Shown here one piece after another: positions 37,876 through 49,811 of a stretch of 64,000 nucleotides of DNA. The notes beneath the pieces are model-generated. The model was not told the DNA's origin and did not search any database. It saw nothing but the letters and a program-made list of their open reading frames with translations. Location: contig JAANBB010000100.1 in the NCBI GenBank assembly GCA_014621425.1, forward strand, positions 1-64,000. The letters are read 5' to 3'. The position numbers and the translations under genes were made by a program. The number at the start of each line of letters is the position of its first letter. The first letter of the stretch is position 1. The stretch comes from Cylindrodendrum hubeiense. Taxonomy: Eukaryota > Ascomycota > Sordariomycetes > Hypocreales > Nectriaceae.

Positions 37876-38719
37876 ATGGCGTCCATCGTAGAAACCTCTC
37901 CTTCCCACTCGCCTCCCGGCCCCAACGCCCAGCGACCTCGAGGTAAGTCTGGACCGGCCATGACGGCTCCCTCTCCATGTGGCGCCATGTGCTAACCAAT
38001 ACTCAACCACAGGCATCCTCAAGAACTCGTACCAAAAGTCGCCTCCGGTCTCTCCCCAGGCCAAGCGGGAGCGCTCCTTCTCTGGCAAAGAAGTCACCAT
38101 CGCCAACACCCAGATCAACGCCGGCCACCGCCGCTCCTCCTCAGGCGGCCGCCCCACGGGCTCCCGCCGCCCGTCCAACACCGCCGAATACCTCGACTCC
38201 GATTCCAACCAGCGCCTCAAGTGGGACGAAGCCAACCTCTACCTGACCGAACAGGAGCGCTCCTCTACCATGAAGATTACCGAGCCCAAGACTCCCTATG
38301 CGAAACACTACGACCCGGCCGAGGACCCGTCTGACGATGACGAGGATCCTATGGCGGACTCTGGTCATAGCCGTAAAGCTCCACGTCCTGGCCGTGAAGA
38401 TGACATTCCGGGCCTTTCGCTGGGCGAACCGGAGGAGGCGATTTCAGAAGCAGCGAGCGCGCCGTCGCCGGCTCGCAGCGAAAAGAGCGTCCACGTCGAC
38501 GACGAAGACAGCATCGGTCACAGCGCAGAGGAGAACCTGGCGGGTATGTCGCCGGAGGAACTTGAAAAGCACCACAAGTTTGAACAGCTGCGAAAGAGGC
38601 ACTACGAAATGAGGAACGTCGCCCAGCTGCTGGGACACCCGGAAGAGATGGACGAGGACGAGGACGACGATGACTCCGCCCCACCACCCATGCCCCGGGT
38701 GCCCAACGGCTCCGCATAG
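37876..38719 (+). CDS. Protein phosphatase 1 inhibitor 2 (IPP-2/Glc8-like)
   Basis: Exons 37876-37942 and 38013-38719 give 257 residues. The intron splits the codon before ILKNS, restoring the conserved PP1-contact motif RGILKNSY. The second family signature is RLKWDEANLYLTEQE followed by KITEPKTPYAKHYDP, with the Thr that GSK3-type kinases phosphorylate in the PKTPY box. The third is HKFEQLRKRHYEMRNVAQLL, which matches the helix that covers the PP1 active site. The protein is otherwise disordered, acidic and ends DEDEDDDD. It binds and modulates type-1 phosphatase, and yeast Glc8 can act as activator as well as inhibitor. Acts in cytosol and nucleus. Assignment is firm because all three contact regions are present in order. 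Confidence 0.93.
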
Positions 38720-39208
38720 ATAAGGCACGGACAGAGACGAAGCGACGGATGATATGACGATGACGATGGCAAAGTTTGCATGGATTCTATGGTTTTCCTT
38801 TGCAGAGAAGAGTCTCTTCTCCTGGAGTTTTGCGGATACCACCATGGGGCGCTGGTACAAGAGGGAAGCTGGAGATGTGGTGACCTTGTACGAGGGTTCT
38901 TTCGCTCATGATGACCCTTTCGCGAGGGAGAGGAAAGGATTGAACTAGGGGAGGGCATGGTTTTTTCTTGGTTTGTATGCGGCAAATGTACATGTGTTTC
39001 GCTTAGAATTCATCTTCATATCCATACTTTTCTGGCATAACTACCGCATGGACAGATGGCCAACTATACACAATGGTGCATCGTCTGGTTCCCACTATTC
39101 CAATCCTCTACTGTCGTTCATGTCGTAATATTTCTCCACTTCTTGAACGCTCTTGCACTATCGCAATCTCTAACATGTTTGTTGCTGTCGCCACTTGAGT
39201 TCCCGTCA
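38720..39208. other. Convergent intergenic region
   Basis: Shared 3' flanks of the phosphatase-inhibitor and LCL2 genes. No further gene seen. Confidence 0.6.
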
Positions 39209-39669
39209 TTACAGGAGACCCTTCCTGGCCAGCTCGATCTTGCGCGCCGCCTCGCCTTCACGGAACCCGCCGCGGGAGACGCAGATGCGCTGACCCTCGG
39301 CCAGTTCGAACTTTTCCTGGTGGGCATCCCAGGCGCAGGGGCAGTGGTGCGGGAAGCTGACGCAGGCGAGGCTATCGGGGCAGAGGTACTGGTCGCAAGT
39401 TGCTACATCGCCAAGTCAGTCAATGGATTCACTCCCCCACCATGAATCGTCACGTGGGACTGCAGGAAGCTGCGGGAAGAAACAGAAACAAACATACCGT
39501 GCTCGTAGTAGTGGCGGTAGTGGGATGCGTCGCTGGGGTTGTTCTGCTGCTGTTGGTGCTGCTGCTCATGGCCGCCGCCTTGCTGGTTAAACATCTGGTC
39601 GAAGAAGCCGCCGCCGAACTGGGCGTTGACGAGGGTGAGGAGGGAGAGGAGGGCGACGAGGTAGCGCAT
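39209..39669 (-). CDS. LCL2: Long chronological lifespan protein 2 (LCL2-like), secretory pathway
   Basis: Exons 39669-39498 and 39402-39209 give 121 residues. [16 protein letters not shown] is a signal peptide. A Gly/Gln/His-rich segment ([16 protein letters not shown]) follows, and then the Cys-rich core [39 protein letters not shown] and the end [12 protein letters not shown]. These match the small fungal LCL2 family, named for a yeast lifespan phenotype and linked to ER-associated degradation. The molecular role is unclear. The GTATGT-donor intron splits the codon before TCDQYLC. The gene is divergent from bL27m, with 278 bp between the start codons. Confidence 0.9.
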
Positions 39670-39947
39670 CGTGGCGGTTTTCTGCGCAGAAGCTGCACGG
39701 TTATATGGATTGACAAAACCAAGAAAGAAAACTCCGTCAATGCGATGGTGAGTGAGACGACGAGATAATGCTATTGTCGTAGAGTGCTGCTCTCGAATGC
39801 GGTTGCTGTCCAGATGCATGGGTGTACTTATCGATAAGGGTCGCGTGGGGATGACTAAGCTGAGTGCGAAAACTGCGTCTTGAATTGAGAGCCATCACAG
39901 CTCCCAGCTCAACCTCAGACCACCAGCACCCGACGAACCAGCCGGCC
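39670..39947. promoter_or_regulatory. Bidirectional promoter of LCL2 and bL27m
   Basis: The 278 bp between two divergent ATGs must hold both promoters. No TATA box stands out on either side. Confidence 0.6.
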
Positions 39948-40843
39948 ATGCGGTTCCTCCTCACGCATCGGCCATTACTGGCGGCAGTGGCCGGCATTGC
40001 CCGGCCGGCCTTTACGCCTGTCACTCCCCTCGGCGCCCAATTGGCGAATGCCCTCGTGCAGGGTCGACGAAACGCCTCCGTCAAGACTCAGGGTGCCTAC
40101 AGGAAGAAGAGCAAGAGAGGCATTCCCAAGAAGCTGGGTTGCAAGCGAACGGGAGGTACGTCGAATTGGAACCCGCTGGATTGTGGAAGGGGATTGAGGG
40201 AGTTGAATTGAGGCTTAGAGTCAGGACACTAACTCGGAGGGACAGACCAGTTCGTCATTCCCGGCAACATCCTCTACAAGCAGCGAGGCACGCATTGGTG
40301 GCCCGGCGAGAACTGCATCATGGGCCGAGACCACACGATCCACGCCATGCGACCGGCTACGTCAAGTACTACCGCGACCCGGTCCGACACCCTGACCGCA
40401 AGTACATCGGTGTCGTCTTCGACAAGGCCGATACGCTTCCCTACCCGGTTCACGCAGAAACCAAGCGCAAGCTCAACAAGACGGTTTTCACCATCAGGCC
40501 CGTCGACCCGAAGCCAGAGCTATCGCCCTCAGGCATCCCCTTCCAGGTCACTCGAGTGGAGGCGGGCGAGCCGGACCGCATCTTGAAGCTACGCAAGGAT
40601 TACAGTTACCGTGAGGACAACTGGAGAATCGGACGGCTGGTGCAGACGACGGGTCTCAAGACGAAGCGCTTCAGGACACGCAAGCAGTGGTTCCGACACC
40701 GACGGTGGAGACGTGAGCGTGAGCTGGAGGGTCAGCGCAAGGCGGACGTCAAGCGAGCGGAGAACGGCGGTGGAGACATCAAGATGGCCAAGCCCGTCAG
40801 CAAGAAGGCAGCAAAGAAGGCGGCTAAGAAGAACAAGAAGTAA
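39948..40843 (+). CDS. MRP7: Mitochondrial ribosomal protein bL27m, with apparent one-base frameshift in exon 2
   Basis: Exon 1 (39948-40155) starts with a mitochondrial presequence ([20 protein letters not shown]) and contains [19 protein letters not shown]. Exon 2 begins at 40246 with the bL27 core [34 protein letters not shown]. At about 40348-40351 the reading frame changes: the conserved continuation [20 protein letters not shown] is read in the next frame, as if one base were missing. From there the frame stays open to TAA at 40841-40843 with a Lys/Ala-rich tail ([13 protein letters not shown]). With the shift bridged the protein would be about 268 residues. bL27m lies near the peptidyl-transferase centre of the mitochondrial ribosome and is expected to be needed for respiration. 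A sequencing or assembly error is the likeliest explanation. Confidence 0.88.
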
Positions 40844-41390
40844 AGAACTAGAGTCGGACGATCTGATGTCTGATTGAAAGGCGTGGTGGCGGGCGGTTGC
40901 CTCATGCCGGGCATGTAGGAACATGTGTAGTCCTTGTACAGTAGCCTAAAACACAATGTTAGAAAGCTTGTATTTATCAGGTGCTCTACGTCTTTGAAGC
41001 GCTTCATGAACCCTAAGTGAATGCATCTCCTGCCTTAGGTTATGGTAGACCAGTATAAGAGGGCACTTAATTGACCTGTGGCGAGGCTCGCGAACAAAGT
41101 ACCTTGCACCTAATTTCTGCACCAAGGTACTCCCCCGCCAGCACAGCAGCATCGCGCGCGTGGCGCGTCTCGCACAAAGAAGCAACTTCAACCTCCATCA
41201 AGATCTCAACAACCAGCACAGCTCATCTTCTGGGAGGGCGCTTGCCACGGCGGGGGTTCTTTTTCTCGCGTGGCATGCTTCACACCAAGTCTTTGGTTTT
41301 CGTCCCTAGTCACCTTCCGTCCTCAGTCCGGCGGCGGCGGCAGACAGCATAGAGCGCCAAAGCGACCAGCTGCTGCGAAGCCTGAGGAGG
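40844..41390. other. Intergenic region, no gene seen
   Basis: 3' flank of bL27m and promoter of the C2H2-cupin gene. No motif stands out. Confidence 0.55.
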
Positions 41391-44343
41391 ATGGCTCTGG
41401 TAAATGAGAACTGGCCCCAGTATCACAACATGCAGGACGATACGCCTATCAAGAAGATCAAGCGCACCAAATTCTCGTCATGGAGCTCCGGCATCATGGG
41501 GAGCAGCAGCAGCAAGGCGACCCCCGGCGCGGCGTCGCTGCCCAAGAAGGATGGCCCCAGCCCGGAGCCCGCGCGCATCGTGAGCGACCTCGTCGCGCAG
41601 GCGGCCCAGGGCGGTGGCATGGCGTTGCCTGCAGGGATGTCGACGCATCCCAGGATTCTCGCAACGCAGGCGGCGTGGGAGAAGGGTCAGTTGGGCGATG
41701 GTTCGCCGGCCGCTGGTGGTTTGCCCATTGGTGATGCGGGCGCGGAGAAGGGACCAGCCGTTAGGCAGGCTGCGCAAACAGCAGCGCCATTGGTAGGACG
41801 AGGTAAGATTTGTCTTTCTTTTTAATTCGTTGGCTAGCATGGTTGTTTCTGCTCAGTCAACCAACTCCCAAGTGCGAAATGTCCGCATCTAACACGTTAT
41901 GGCAGAACCATCTGGTGTGCAGTCCGCCTCAGCAACACCGTCTGCCACCCCCGTGCCACTTCCCAACCAGAAGAAGCGTTTCGGCGATGGGGCACCCTCA
42001 TCGGAGCCACCGCCAAACAAGAAACTGCAGACAGAGCGCCGGCTACTGCCTAGCGAGCCAGTGTCGACGTCCAAGGGCCACAACTCGGTCCGCGCTGAGG
42101 CGCGCCGCTTTACTGACGCGGCGGTCACTCAACACATGGCTGGGTTGAGTGGAAACTTGGACAAGAAGCCCCAGTGGCAGAAGGGGTCTCCGATCCCTGA
42201 AGGCCTGTTTAAGATGATCAAGAATGGGAGTTTCAAGAATTCAGTGACGCCTGCATCCTTGAAGTCGGAATCACACGCGTCTCAGTCGATGACTACGATA
42301 AAACCAAAGGCGACTCCCCCTCCGGCTCAGTCAACAACGTCAACAAAGCCAAACACAGCGGCTACTCTCCATAAACCAAATCCCCCTGCCTCTCACTCTA
42401 CACTTTCGACAAACTCAAAGGCGACGCCTCCTGTAACTCAGTCAACCACTTCAGCAAAGTCAAGGACAGCTACTCCTCCTCATAATGCAGATCCTACCTC
42501 CCATCCTACATTCTGGACAGATGGGAAGGTGCCGGCTGCTCCCCAGAAGACAGACCAGTCTACCTTTCAATCTACCTTTCAGTCTGCGCCTTTGACACAG
42601 ACAAAGGTGCCGCTTCCTCAAATCCCAGTGGCTCCAGCTCCTAGTCACTTCACAGCTGCGACTACATCCACGACAAACGGGAAGTCAGCGCCCAAGGTCG
42701 GAGAACGGATCACCGCCATCCCATTGGCAGAGAGCGGACGACTCTACATCTCTTATCCTGGTGCGCAATTTTATAAGCAATATTTCCATTCAGTATACAT
42801 GCTAATTCACTCTAGAGTCTAATGGAGCGTCGGTATCGGCACGCGGGGCGCTCATTCCCGCAAATTACAAGAAGCACGGCGATCCCGAATACTCATTCAT
42901 CTGCCCTGTTCGAGATTGCCGTCGCCTATTCCCCTCTCTCAAGGGCCTCGGCGGACACTTCGCCGCTGGCCACAATACCTTGACGTTCAACGACAATGGA
43001 GATGGAACTTTGAGTAAGGTGGGATCATATGTCAACCATGGCCCTGGAGGTACGCCAGGTATTGTTGTATCCCGTCATGCGCTGCCTCCCGATGCGCCGC
43101 CACCAGTTGACCCGGGTCTTTCGTTCTTTGCGGCACGCACCGGCCCTGCGCCGAAACCAACGCCGATCGAGAGACCTTCACTGCGGCCTAGTACGAACAG
43201 CGCGCTTTCTCAACCAAAGGGTTTTCGGGGCCTGGGATCAGAGGTCAGAGACTATCTACACCGCTTCCTCGTTGCGAAACAGAGGACATATAAGAGAGAA
43301 GATGTCCGGTTCATGATTACTCTGCCGCGGAAACGGAACCTCCCCGACATCTGGATCGAGTGTCACCGAGATAGCGAACTAGACTCTACCCACTACGCGT
43401 GCGCGCTGGCATTCTTGACCGGCGATGAGATTACCGGGCCTGATAAGTGCGTGTCCCATGTCAAATTTAATGCGCGACCGACGTCGCGGCTTTCGACGCC
43501 ATGCATCAAGGTGCCGGAGAATATGCATATATCGGCCAAGAAATTGTTCTCAAACGTGCTTACGTGCGTTGGATGCAAATATTGGAGCCATCTGCAACGG
43601 CGAATCAACCAGTGCGACTGGTCTCCCCATCCCCGGTTGTCACGATCGGGGTCACCATTGTCTCAATTAGGTGCAGAGGATGAGACTAGCAAGTTGAGCA
43701 TGACGGAGATGGATGAGCCAGATCCGGTGGTGGAACCAGAACCAGAGCCAGAACCGGAGTCGGATGAGGAGTCAGTGCATGATCTCCGACGGAGACGAAG
43801 ACGACTTGCGGCCCCAGAATCGGCACCAGCGTCGACCCCGGCCATGTCAGTTTCCAAAGTTGAGAGCAGGCCGGTAGAGGCGGCGGGTCAGCTTTCTGGA
43901 CTAGTCTTGGAGATGGAGCAGTGGGAGGTTGCGCCGGGAAGGATGACAGATGAGTCTTCTCAAAGTGAGTCACCATTCACGATCCGGGCAGGATGTCCCT
44001 CGATGCATTAGGAACTATGAACTAACGCCGACGACTAGACATTGCGTTCTCCAACTCATACCTCACTCACGGCCAGCCCGTCGCTGTATCCGAGGACATC
44101 AGCTTCAACGTCCTTGTCATCAAGCCTGGGTCCTCAAACCACTGGCCTGTCGAGGAAAACAAGCTACGTACAGTGTCGGTAGCGGCCGGCAAGGTAGGGG
44201 TCACGATGAACGAACAGACATTCCAGCTGGGGCCCAACGGCATGTTCGTCGTGCGACCGGGCCAGACGTGCAAGGTGGATAATCGACTCTACGTCGACTC
44301 GGTGGTGCACTGTACGACAATTGCAGACTTTGGGCTGCAGTAG
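41391..44343 (+). CDS. Large nuclear-type protein with a C2H2 finger and a C-terminal CENP-C-like cupin
   Basis: Exons 41391-41802, 41906-42760, 42816-43964 and 44039-44343 give 906 residues. Residues 1-420 are disordered and Ser/Thr/Pro/Lys-rich, with repeated KATPPPAQST and KATPPVTQST segments. A single C2H2 finger starts at Cys452 (CPVRDCRRLFPSLKGLGGHF then AAGH). A conserved-looking domain follows (LGSEVRDYLHRFLVAKQRTY, RFMITLPRKRNLPDIWIECH, and a CVGCKYW cluster). Then come an acidic stretch (VVEPEPEPEPESDEES) and a last 100 residues that resemble a cupin: FNVLVIKPGSSNHWPVEENK, SVAAGKVGVTMNEQ, MFVVRPGQTCKVDNRLYVDS. The VRPG...N..YVDSV pattern recalls the dimerising cupin of CENP-C/Mif2. 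Function unknown. A chromatin or DNA-binding role is inference from this domain pairing. Confidence 0.75.
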
Positions 44344-45427
44344 CGGAAAGTTGCTTGGGGTTATGATATCTGGCCTGACATGATATGGTTTGGGAGTTTT
44401 GGACGGCCAAAATAACAGGGCTTTGCTATTCAGCTATATCCTATTGCTATATACATACACATGGAGATGAGGTTCTTCTCATCAAGTTTAGGGAGGTAGT
44501 GGCTGCCTTACTCATCATTTGAGCGACTCGAGCTGGGCGTTGGAGTGGAATAGGAATAACTATGGTGAATATAACAGATTTATCATCACAAGAGCAAAGC
44601 GAAATGGATTCCCGAGGTATCCGACACACAACGCTTAGATTAGGCATCACCCAGCATCAAAGTGTCCAAGAAGTTGTCATGCGCCCACGTGCTGTAGTCA
44701 CGACACAGCCATGTCTCAGTATTTAGCGGCTGTGGCGGCGAAGTGGTGTAGGGGGAGCCGCCCCCAATCCTAACACGAGCTTCCGGAACCCCGCAAAACA
44801 AGGGTGGTCGTCGTGGAAAGTGTACATGCGTGTCACGGGGAGTTGGGGTTTCCAGCTGATGGCGGTAGACGCTGATTTTATAGCCTGATGGTGGTGGGTT
44901 GGTGACCTTTTTATGGGTGTGGGCTTTCGTCACAAGTCCTGTGAGGGTGGTGATGAATATGGGGATTGCATGAGCTTGTGAGATTAGCACGCACTAATTG
45001 CTATTTGCACTCAGAAGAGGCACCGTAATGGGTGTCTATTGTCTACGAGACTAAGAAGATGCGTCTAAATACAATGAATATCCTCATGTTCAAATCGATC
45101 ATGTCATTTATATTACTTACCCGTTTTCTCCTGGGGTTCTAAACATCACTAATATTGTTAGCTATTTCATGTATATTCATTTTCCTACTTTCTACGTCAT
45201 ATTGTAATATAGACCTAGGCACACACCATCACATCAGGTGGTGCGCTCGGCCAGAAGTCATACGTGCTAATAGCAACAGGTGTGTGTGCGAATACCAACG
45301 CTCGGCTGCGGGTTAGGAAGAAGCAGTTGACCTTTTAGGCGGAACAATTCTACACTGTTTTCCATCCTTTTCTCCTTCTACAATCTATTGAAGTTGAGTC
45401 GGAGGTGTCATCATTCGTTACTTAGAG
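44344..45427. other. Intergenic region, AT-rich in the right half
   Basis: No supported gene. An open frame at 44640-44990 (minus, 116 codons) has a weakly hydrophobic start but no other feature. 45,030-45,230 is AT-rich. Confidence 0.55.
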
Positions 45428-48400
45428 ATGGAACCGAGAATGCCCAGGCCTGAAAGGGCGGCCACAAACCCTGAAGGCCTATTAGAGATACCCAGCGGCG
45501 ATACAGACTCGCTCAGTGTCAACCCAGGGAGCCCGCCTAGTCCGTTGCCGCCGCTCAGCAACTACTCAACGAACAGAAATGATCTACCTGATGAGTTGCC
45601 CTTGGCGGTAGAGGAAATATCGGCACAGACCGAGACGGAGATTGATGCCAAGGTAGGAGGCCTTGTGGAAGACGAGATCAATGAGAAGGCGACTCCCCCC
45701 ACCAGCCCTCATCCAGCCCGCTTCATCCTCGACCCAGCAGGCGAACTCACGCACGATGAGACTACTGTCGACATCGTCACGGTTCCCTGCCCTGGCGGCC
45801 ATCCACTGAAAACATGGAACCGCGACGCTCTCATGGGGCGTTATTTCGGCGCCCCGTCGATGCGTGAGGCCGAAGGACCTTCCACTAACACCAACAAAAA
45901 CAGCACAGCCAGCAGCAATACAGATAGCAACGCCAGTGATTCGGACCGCCCAGCCCCATCGTGGGTCAGGCAGGGTATCCGGCGAGAGGCCAATCGTGCG
46001 CGGATTTTGTTGTACGAGCATCCCGCTGCGGCAGAGGGCGTCATGACGCTGAGCGCGCTGGCGGATGCGTTGCTGGAGGAGCTGGAAGCGCTCCGGATGA
46101 GAGAGAATGCGGCGGGGCGGCCGGTGGTGTTTGTGGGACATAGCGTCGGGGGAATCGTGGTGAAGATGATGTTGGTCAAGGCGAGTCGCAACCCGCGATT
46201 TGAAGATATTTTGCGACAGTGCTACGGCGTTGCTTTCTTCGGTGAGTTTGCGTCTTTGGTGTCGACGACGGAGGCTGATCTGACGATGCATGTCTCTAGG
46301 AACTCCTCACCAGGGCTCAAGTTACTTTTCTATGCCCAGTCTGGCACCAAGCATCCAAGGTCTACTCCAGCTATCGTCTCCCCTGCCAAAGTCCATTACA
46401 GACGAGCTGCGGGTCGGCAACCGGCTACTCCTACACCTCGACGATGATTTCAAGGCCATCGCCACTGACGTTCGCGTGTGGACCCTTTATGAGACCATCG
46501 ACTCGCGCCTCTCTGGCGCCGGCTCGGGGGACGTCTACTTCACCGCGCCCCTGACGTCCATCAAGTCGGCCATTCTGGGAATGCGCCAGGAGACGATCCT
46601 CCCGCTGCAGAGCGACCACGCCAACGTGGCCTCGTTCGGGCGCAACAACGTGCACACGATGCGGCTGTTCCTGCGCCAGCTGGCGGCGCTCATTGCACGT
46701 GCCGATGAGTACTCGCGCGAGGACGGACACTGGACGTTGAACCTGGAGCAGCGGGTGAGCATCGAGGTCCATGGCTTCTTTGAGGATCCCATCGGGCCGC
46801 AGAGCGTAGACGGGACGATTCGGGCGTGGTCTACGAGGTTGCCGCTCAAAGAGTTCCTGCGCAAGGGGCCCGAAGAGTGTCTGGCTGATAGGCTGAATGA
46901 GGTGGAAGGGGTCGATGAGGGAAGATTTTTGAGCAATCGGAGGAGGACGGGATTGATGGACAGTCACGCACATCAAGCAGGTACGGGAAACATCCTACCT
47001 GGTGGGGATAAGAACGCTCTGGGGATAAATCAGGAGGGAGCCGTACCGGGGTCTCCTCCGGCATCCCCCATTCTCAGGCCTGTTGATGCTCCCCTGAGGT
47101 CGAGGACGGAGTCGGCTCCGTACACAGTTCCTGGGATCCCAGTGACGACGCCTCCATCTCGAGCAACATCCCCTCCTACTCGATATTCCACCCCTATGCG
47201 CCGTCCCTCTCCCATGATCCGGCCCAACTTCGACCAGGACCTGATGGTAGACCGGCTATCACCGCCTCCAGGGGGACGTATGGGTCGTTCGCTCAGTCGG
47301 TCGTTCAGCATGGGCAGTCACGCATCGGGGTACGAATACAGGGACTTTCCACCCTTCTCGCAGCGGAGTCGAAGCACGATCGAGAACAACTTTAGCGAAG
47401 ATGACGACGGTCTGGATGCATCGCCGCGGTTACCAGAGGCGGTGGTTGCCATCCGAAAGGCAGCCAACGAAAGGACGCGGAGACCTAGCGAGAACGTCAT
47501 CGTGGATGAGGTGCCGGTTGCGTTTACAAAGCCCGAGGTGGATGCGAGGAAGTTCGTGTGGATTCATCTTCCATATAACAACCCGACCTGGGTGACGGTG
47601 AGATAAAATGTCGAGCGTGGGTTCCGTGAAGAGGGGCTGACCATGTGATAGAAAGTGTTTGAGACATTGCAGGTGTCATATCACCGGAACTATACGCAGT
47701 TGTTTAACATGGATTTTTGGGCAACAAGACATACCCGTGGGCGACACTCGCAGCATTATGCCTATTTCGCAAAACCTGGTTGTTACTTTTCAGCACCGCG
47801 TCATGGTAAGTTCAAGTTTGCCTGATGGCTACATTTTGGACTACGATATTGATGATGTGCAGTATCACACCGAGCCAGCTCCTCCATGAACAATTCCTTG
47901 TCTCCCTCGCCGGACAGTGGCACTTATACATGTCTCTTCTTGCCGTACCTTCATTTTGACTCTTACAAGAGGCTCCTGAAGCGTCGGGAGGCTATTCTCC
48001 AACGTCTTCGCCATGGAAGAACGCGTCCCATACCTGAGGGCGTTGGGAAATGCGACTCGCTGGAGATTCAAGTCATCTGGGAGTTTCTAGGCCACGATCC
48101 GCCTCTGAACTGCCGTCGCACACTGGACCAGTACGGATACCCTTCGCTCCGAGACACAAGGTCACGGGATGACGATCAGATGCTGTACAAGCTGACCAAG
48201 GAACGGGGCCATCTCCCTGGAGAACAAGCTTGGATAGACAGACAAGGATCATCCAGTAGTGCAGAAACGGGTGAGAGCTCGAGCAAGAAGTCGAAGACAA
48301 GCAAGGTAGATGGGGATCAGGATCCAGAAGAAGAGGAGAAGGACGATGTGCTGAATGGGAATGTGTTAATGGTGGATCAGCTTTGGCTGTGGGCGATTGA

Positions 48401-49811
48401 TTCTCGTGAGTTGCAATTTCGAGGTTGCCGTATTAAAGCTGACGATGCAGATACCTTGCTTTCATTCTTCCCGAAGCGAGAAGGTGATGCCATTGAGGGA
48501 CCTCTATATCAACAAGCGGACCTCCGTGACAGCATCTTCAATGAGGTCAACGTCGACCTCACGCGACAGTGTGAGAATGCACTTGATCTTGCGGCTCTCG
48601 CGGCGCTGCATGCTGTCAGTGTATTGCTTGACCGGTCGTCACATCCAGATCTGGAGGTTTTCAGGATTTTCGAGGAGGCCATCAGCGTTTTGGTAAGCCT
48701 TGGTTTTATGGGTTACTCTATGGGTTTAAAGCCCTCGGATTATAGCTCTTAATGTCGTAATGTTTCTAACCTCGGTGCATTCTAGACCGAGAAACTCACA
48801 ACATCCCTGAAGACTTTCCGCGCCGAGGGATTCCGTGATAAAGCGTTGGCATTTGAGCCCGTCGAGGACAAGGTCCGACTAATCAGGGCTCGGCATAAAG
48901 CAGAAGGCCAGCGAGCCGAGGAAGACAACCGCGACAATACATCGGCGCTGCTCGAGCTGCGAGACATTGAGGACGAGTTGTTGATTCTGCTTCACTTGTT
49001 CGAGCGGCAGACCAAGGTCATCAGTGCGATGCACTCGACCTACTCCCGACCAGAGATGCGAGAGCGGACAACTAACGGGCGTGTGTTCCTCAGCGAGGCA
49101 CTCAAGAAGCTCGCCGAGTACATACACCAAACGCAGGAGATGATCCAGCGGGTGCGGAACACGCGCGACGACTACGACAAACTGCTGCAGATGGTGCAGC
49201 GCCAGGCACAAGTCGACGAGGTGCGACTCAGTCGGCTGCACGCGGATTTGGCGAGCGCGCAGAGCCGAAGCGTCATGATCTTCACGACTTTTACCGTTAT
49301 TTTCCTGCCGCTATCATTCTTCACGGGCCTGTTTGGTATGAATACTCAAGAATGGGGCGGCGAGAACAACCTCCCGCTGAAGACAATCGGGGCCATTGCA
49401 CTCCCATCGAGCATGCTTCTGGTCGCGGTATCTCTCATCGTCGCATGGAGCAACACGGCACGCCGATTCTTCCGATGGTTGAGCCATTTATATGGAGGAC
49501 TGACGAGGTGGCTGTGGGTAACGCTTGGCCAGCCGGTGGAGAGAAAGGCGGCCGAGATGGGGAGGAAGGCGGCCGAGATGATGCCTCGGCGGCGGCACGG
49601 ACAAGCGGGGCCGCGGGTGGGATGGGATGAGCGGGATGGCCGGGCCGGGCTTGGAGAGGAGGCGAGCGACTTTTGGGAGCGGCATCGGCTGGAGAGGGAG
49701 AGGGGATATCACGTTCCGGACAAGAATAGGAGCCATATAACGACGAGCGGCAAGGGGAGCTGGAGAGGTAGGGGGAAGAGTTTGGTGAAGGATGAGAAGG
49801 GAAGGGGGTGA
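45428..49811 (+). CDS. Fusion of alpha/beta hydrolase (SERAC1/PGAP1-like) with CorA-like Mg2+ transporter domain
   Basis: Six exons (45428-46241, 46300-47597, 47652-47805, 47863-48405, 48451-48692, 48786-49811) join in frame to 1358 residues. The N-terminal third is a hydrolase: VVFVGHSVGGIVVK with nucleophile Ser239, FFGTPHQGSSYF, Asp339 in LYETIDSRL and His378 in SDHANVASFG form a plausible triad. A disordered Pro/Ser/Arg-rich linker follows (about 490-660). The C-terminal half has CorA-family landmarks: RRTLDQYGYPSLRDTRSRDD, VLMVDQLWLWAIDSHTLLSF, long coiled helices, a first pore helix, the signature GMN at 1201-1203, a second helix (AIALPSSMLLVAVSLIVAW) and a basic tail. The membrane and the transported ion cannot be told. 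In-frame splicing throughout argues for one gene rather than two. Confidence 0.88.

Noticed and set aside
44640..44990. 116-codon minus ORF with a hydrophobic start
   Set aside because: The signal-like start is weak and the rest has no pattern; kept only as a note.
46290..47606. Separate gene starting at 46290
   Set aside because: It is exon 2 of the hydrolase-CorA gene; the frame continues from exon 1 across a 58-nt intron.
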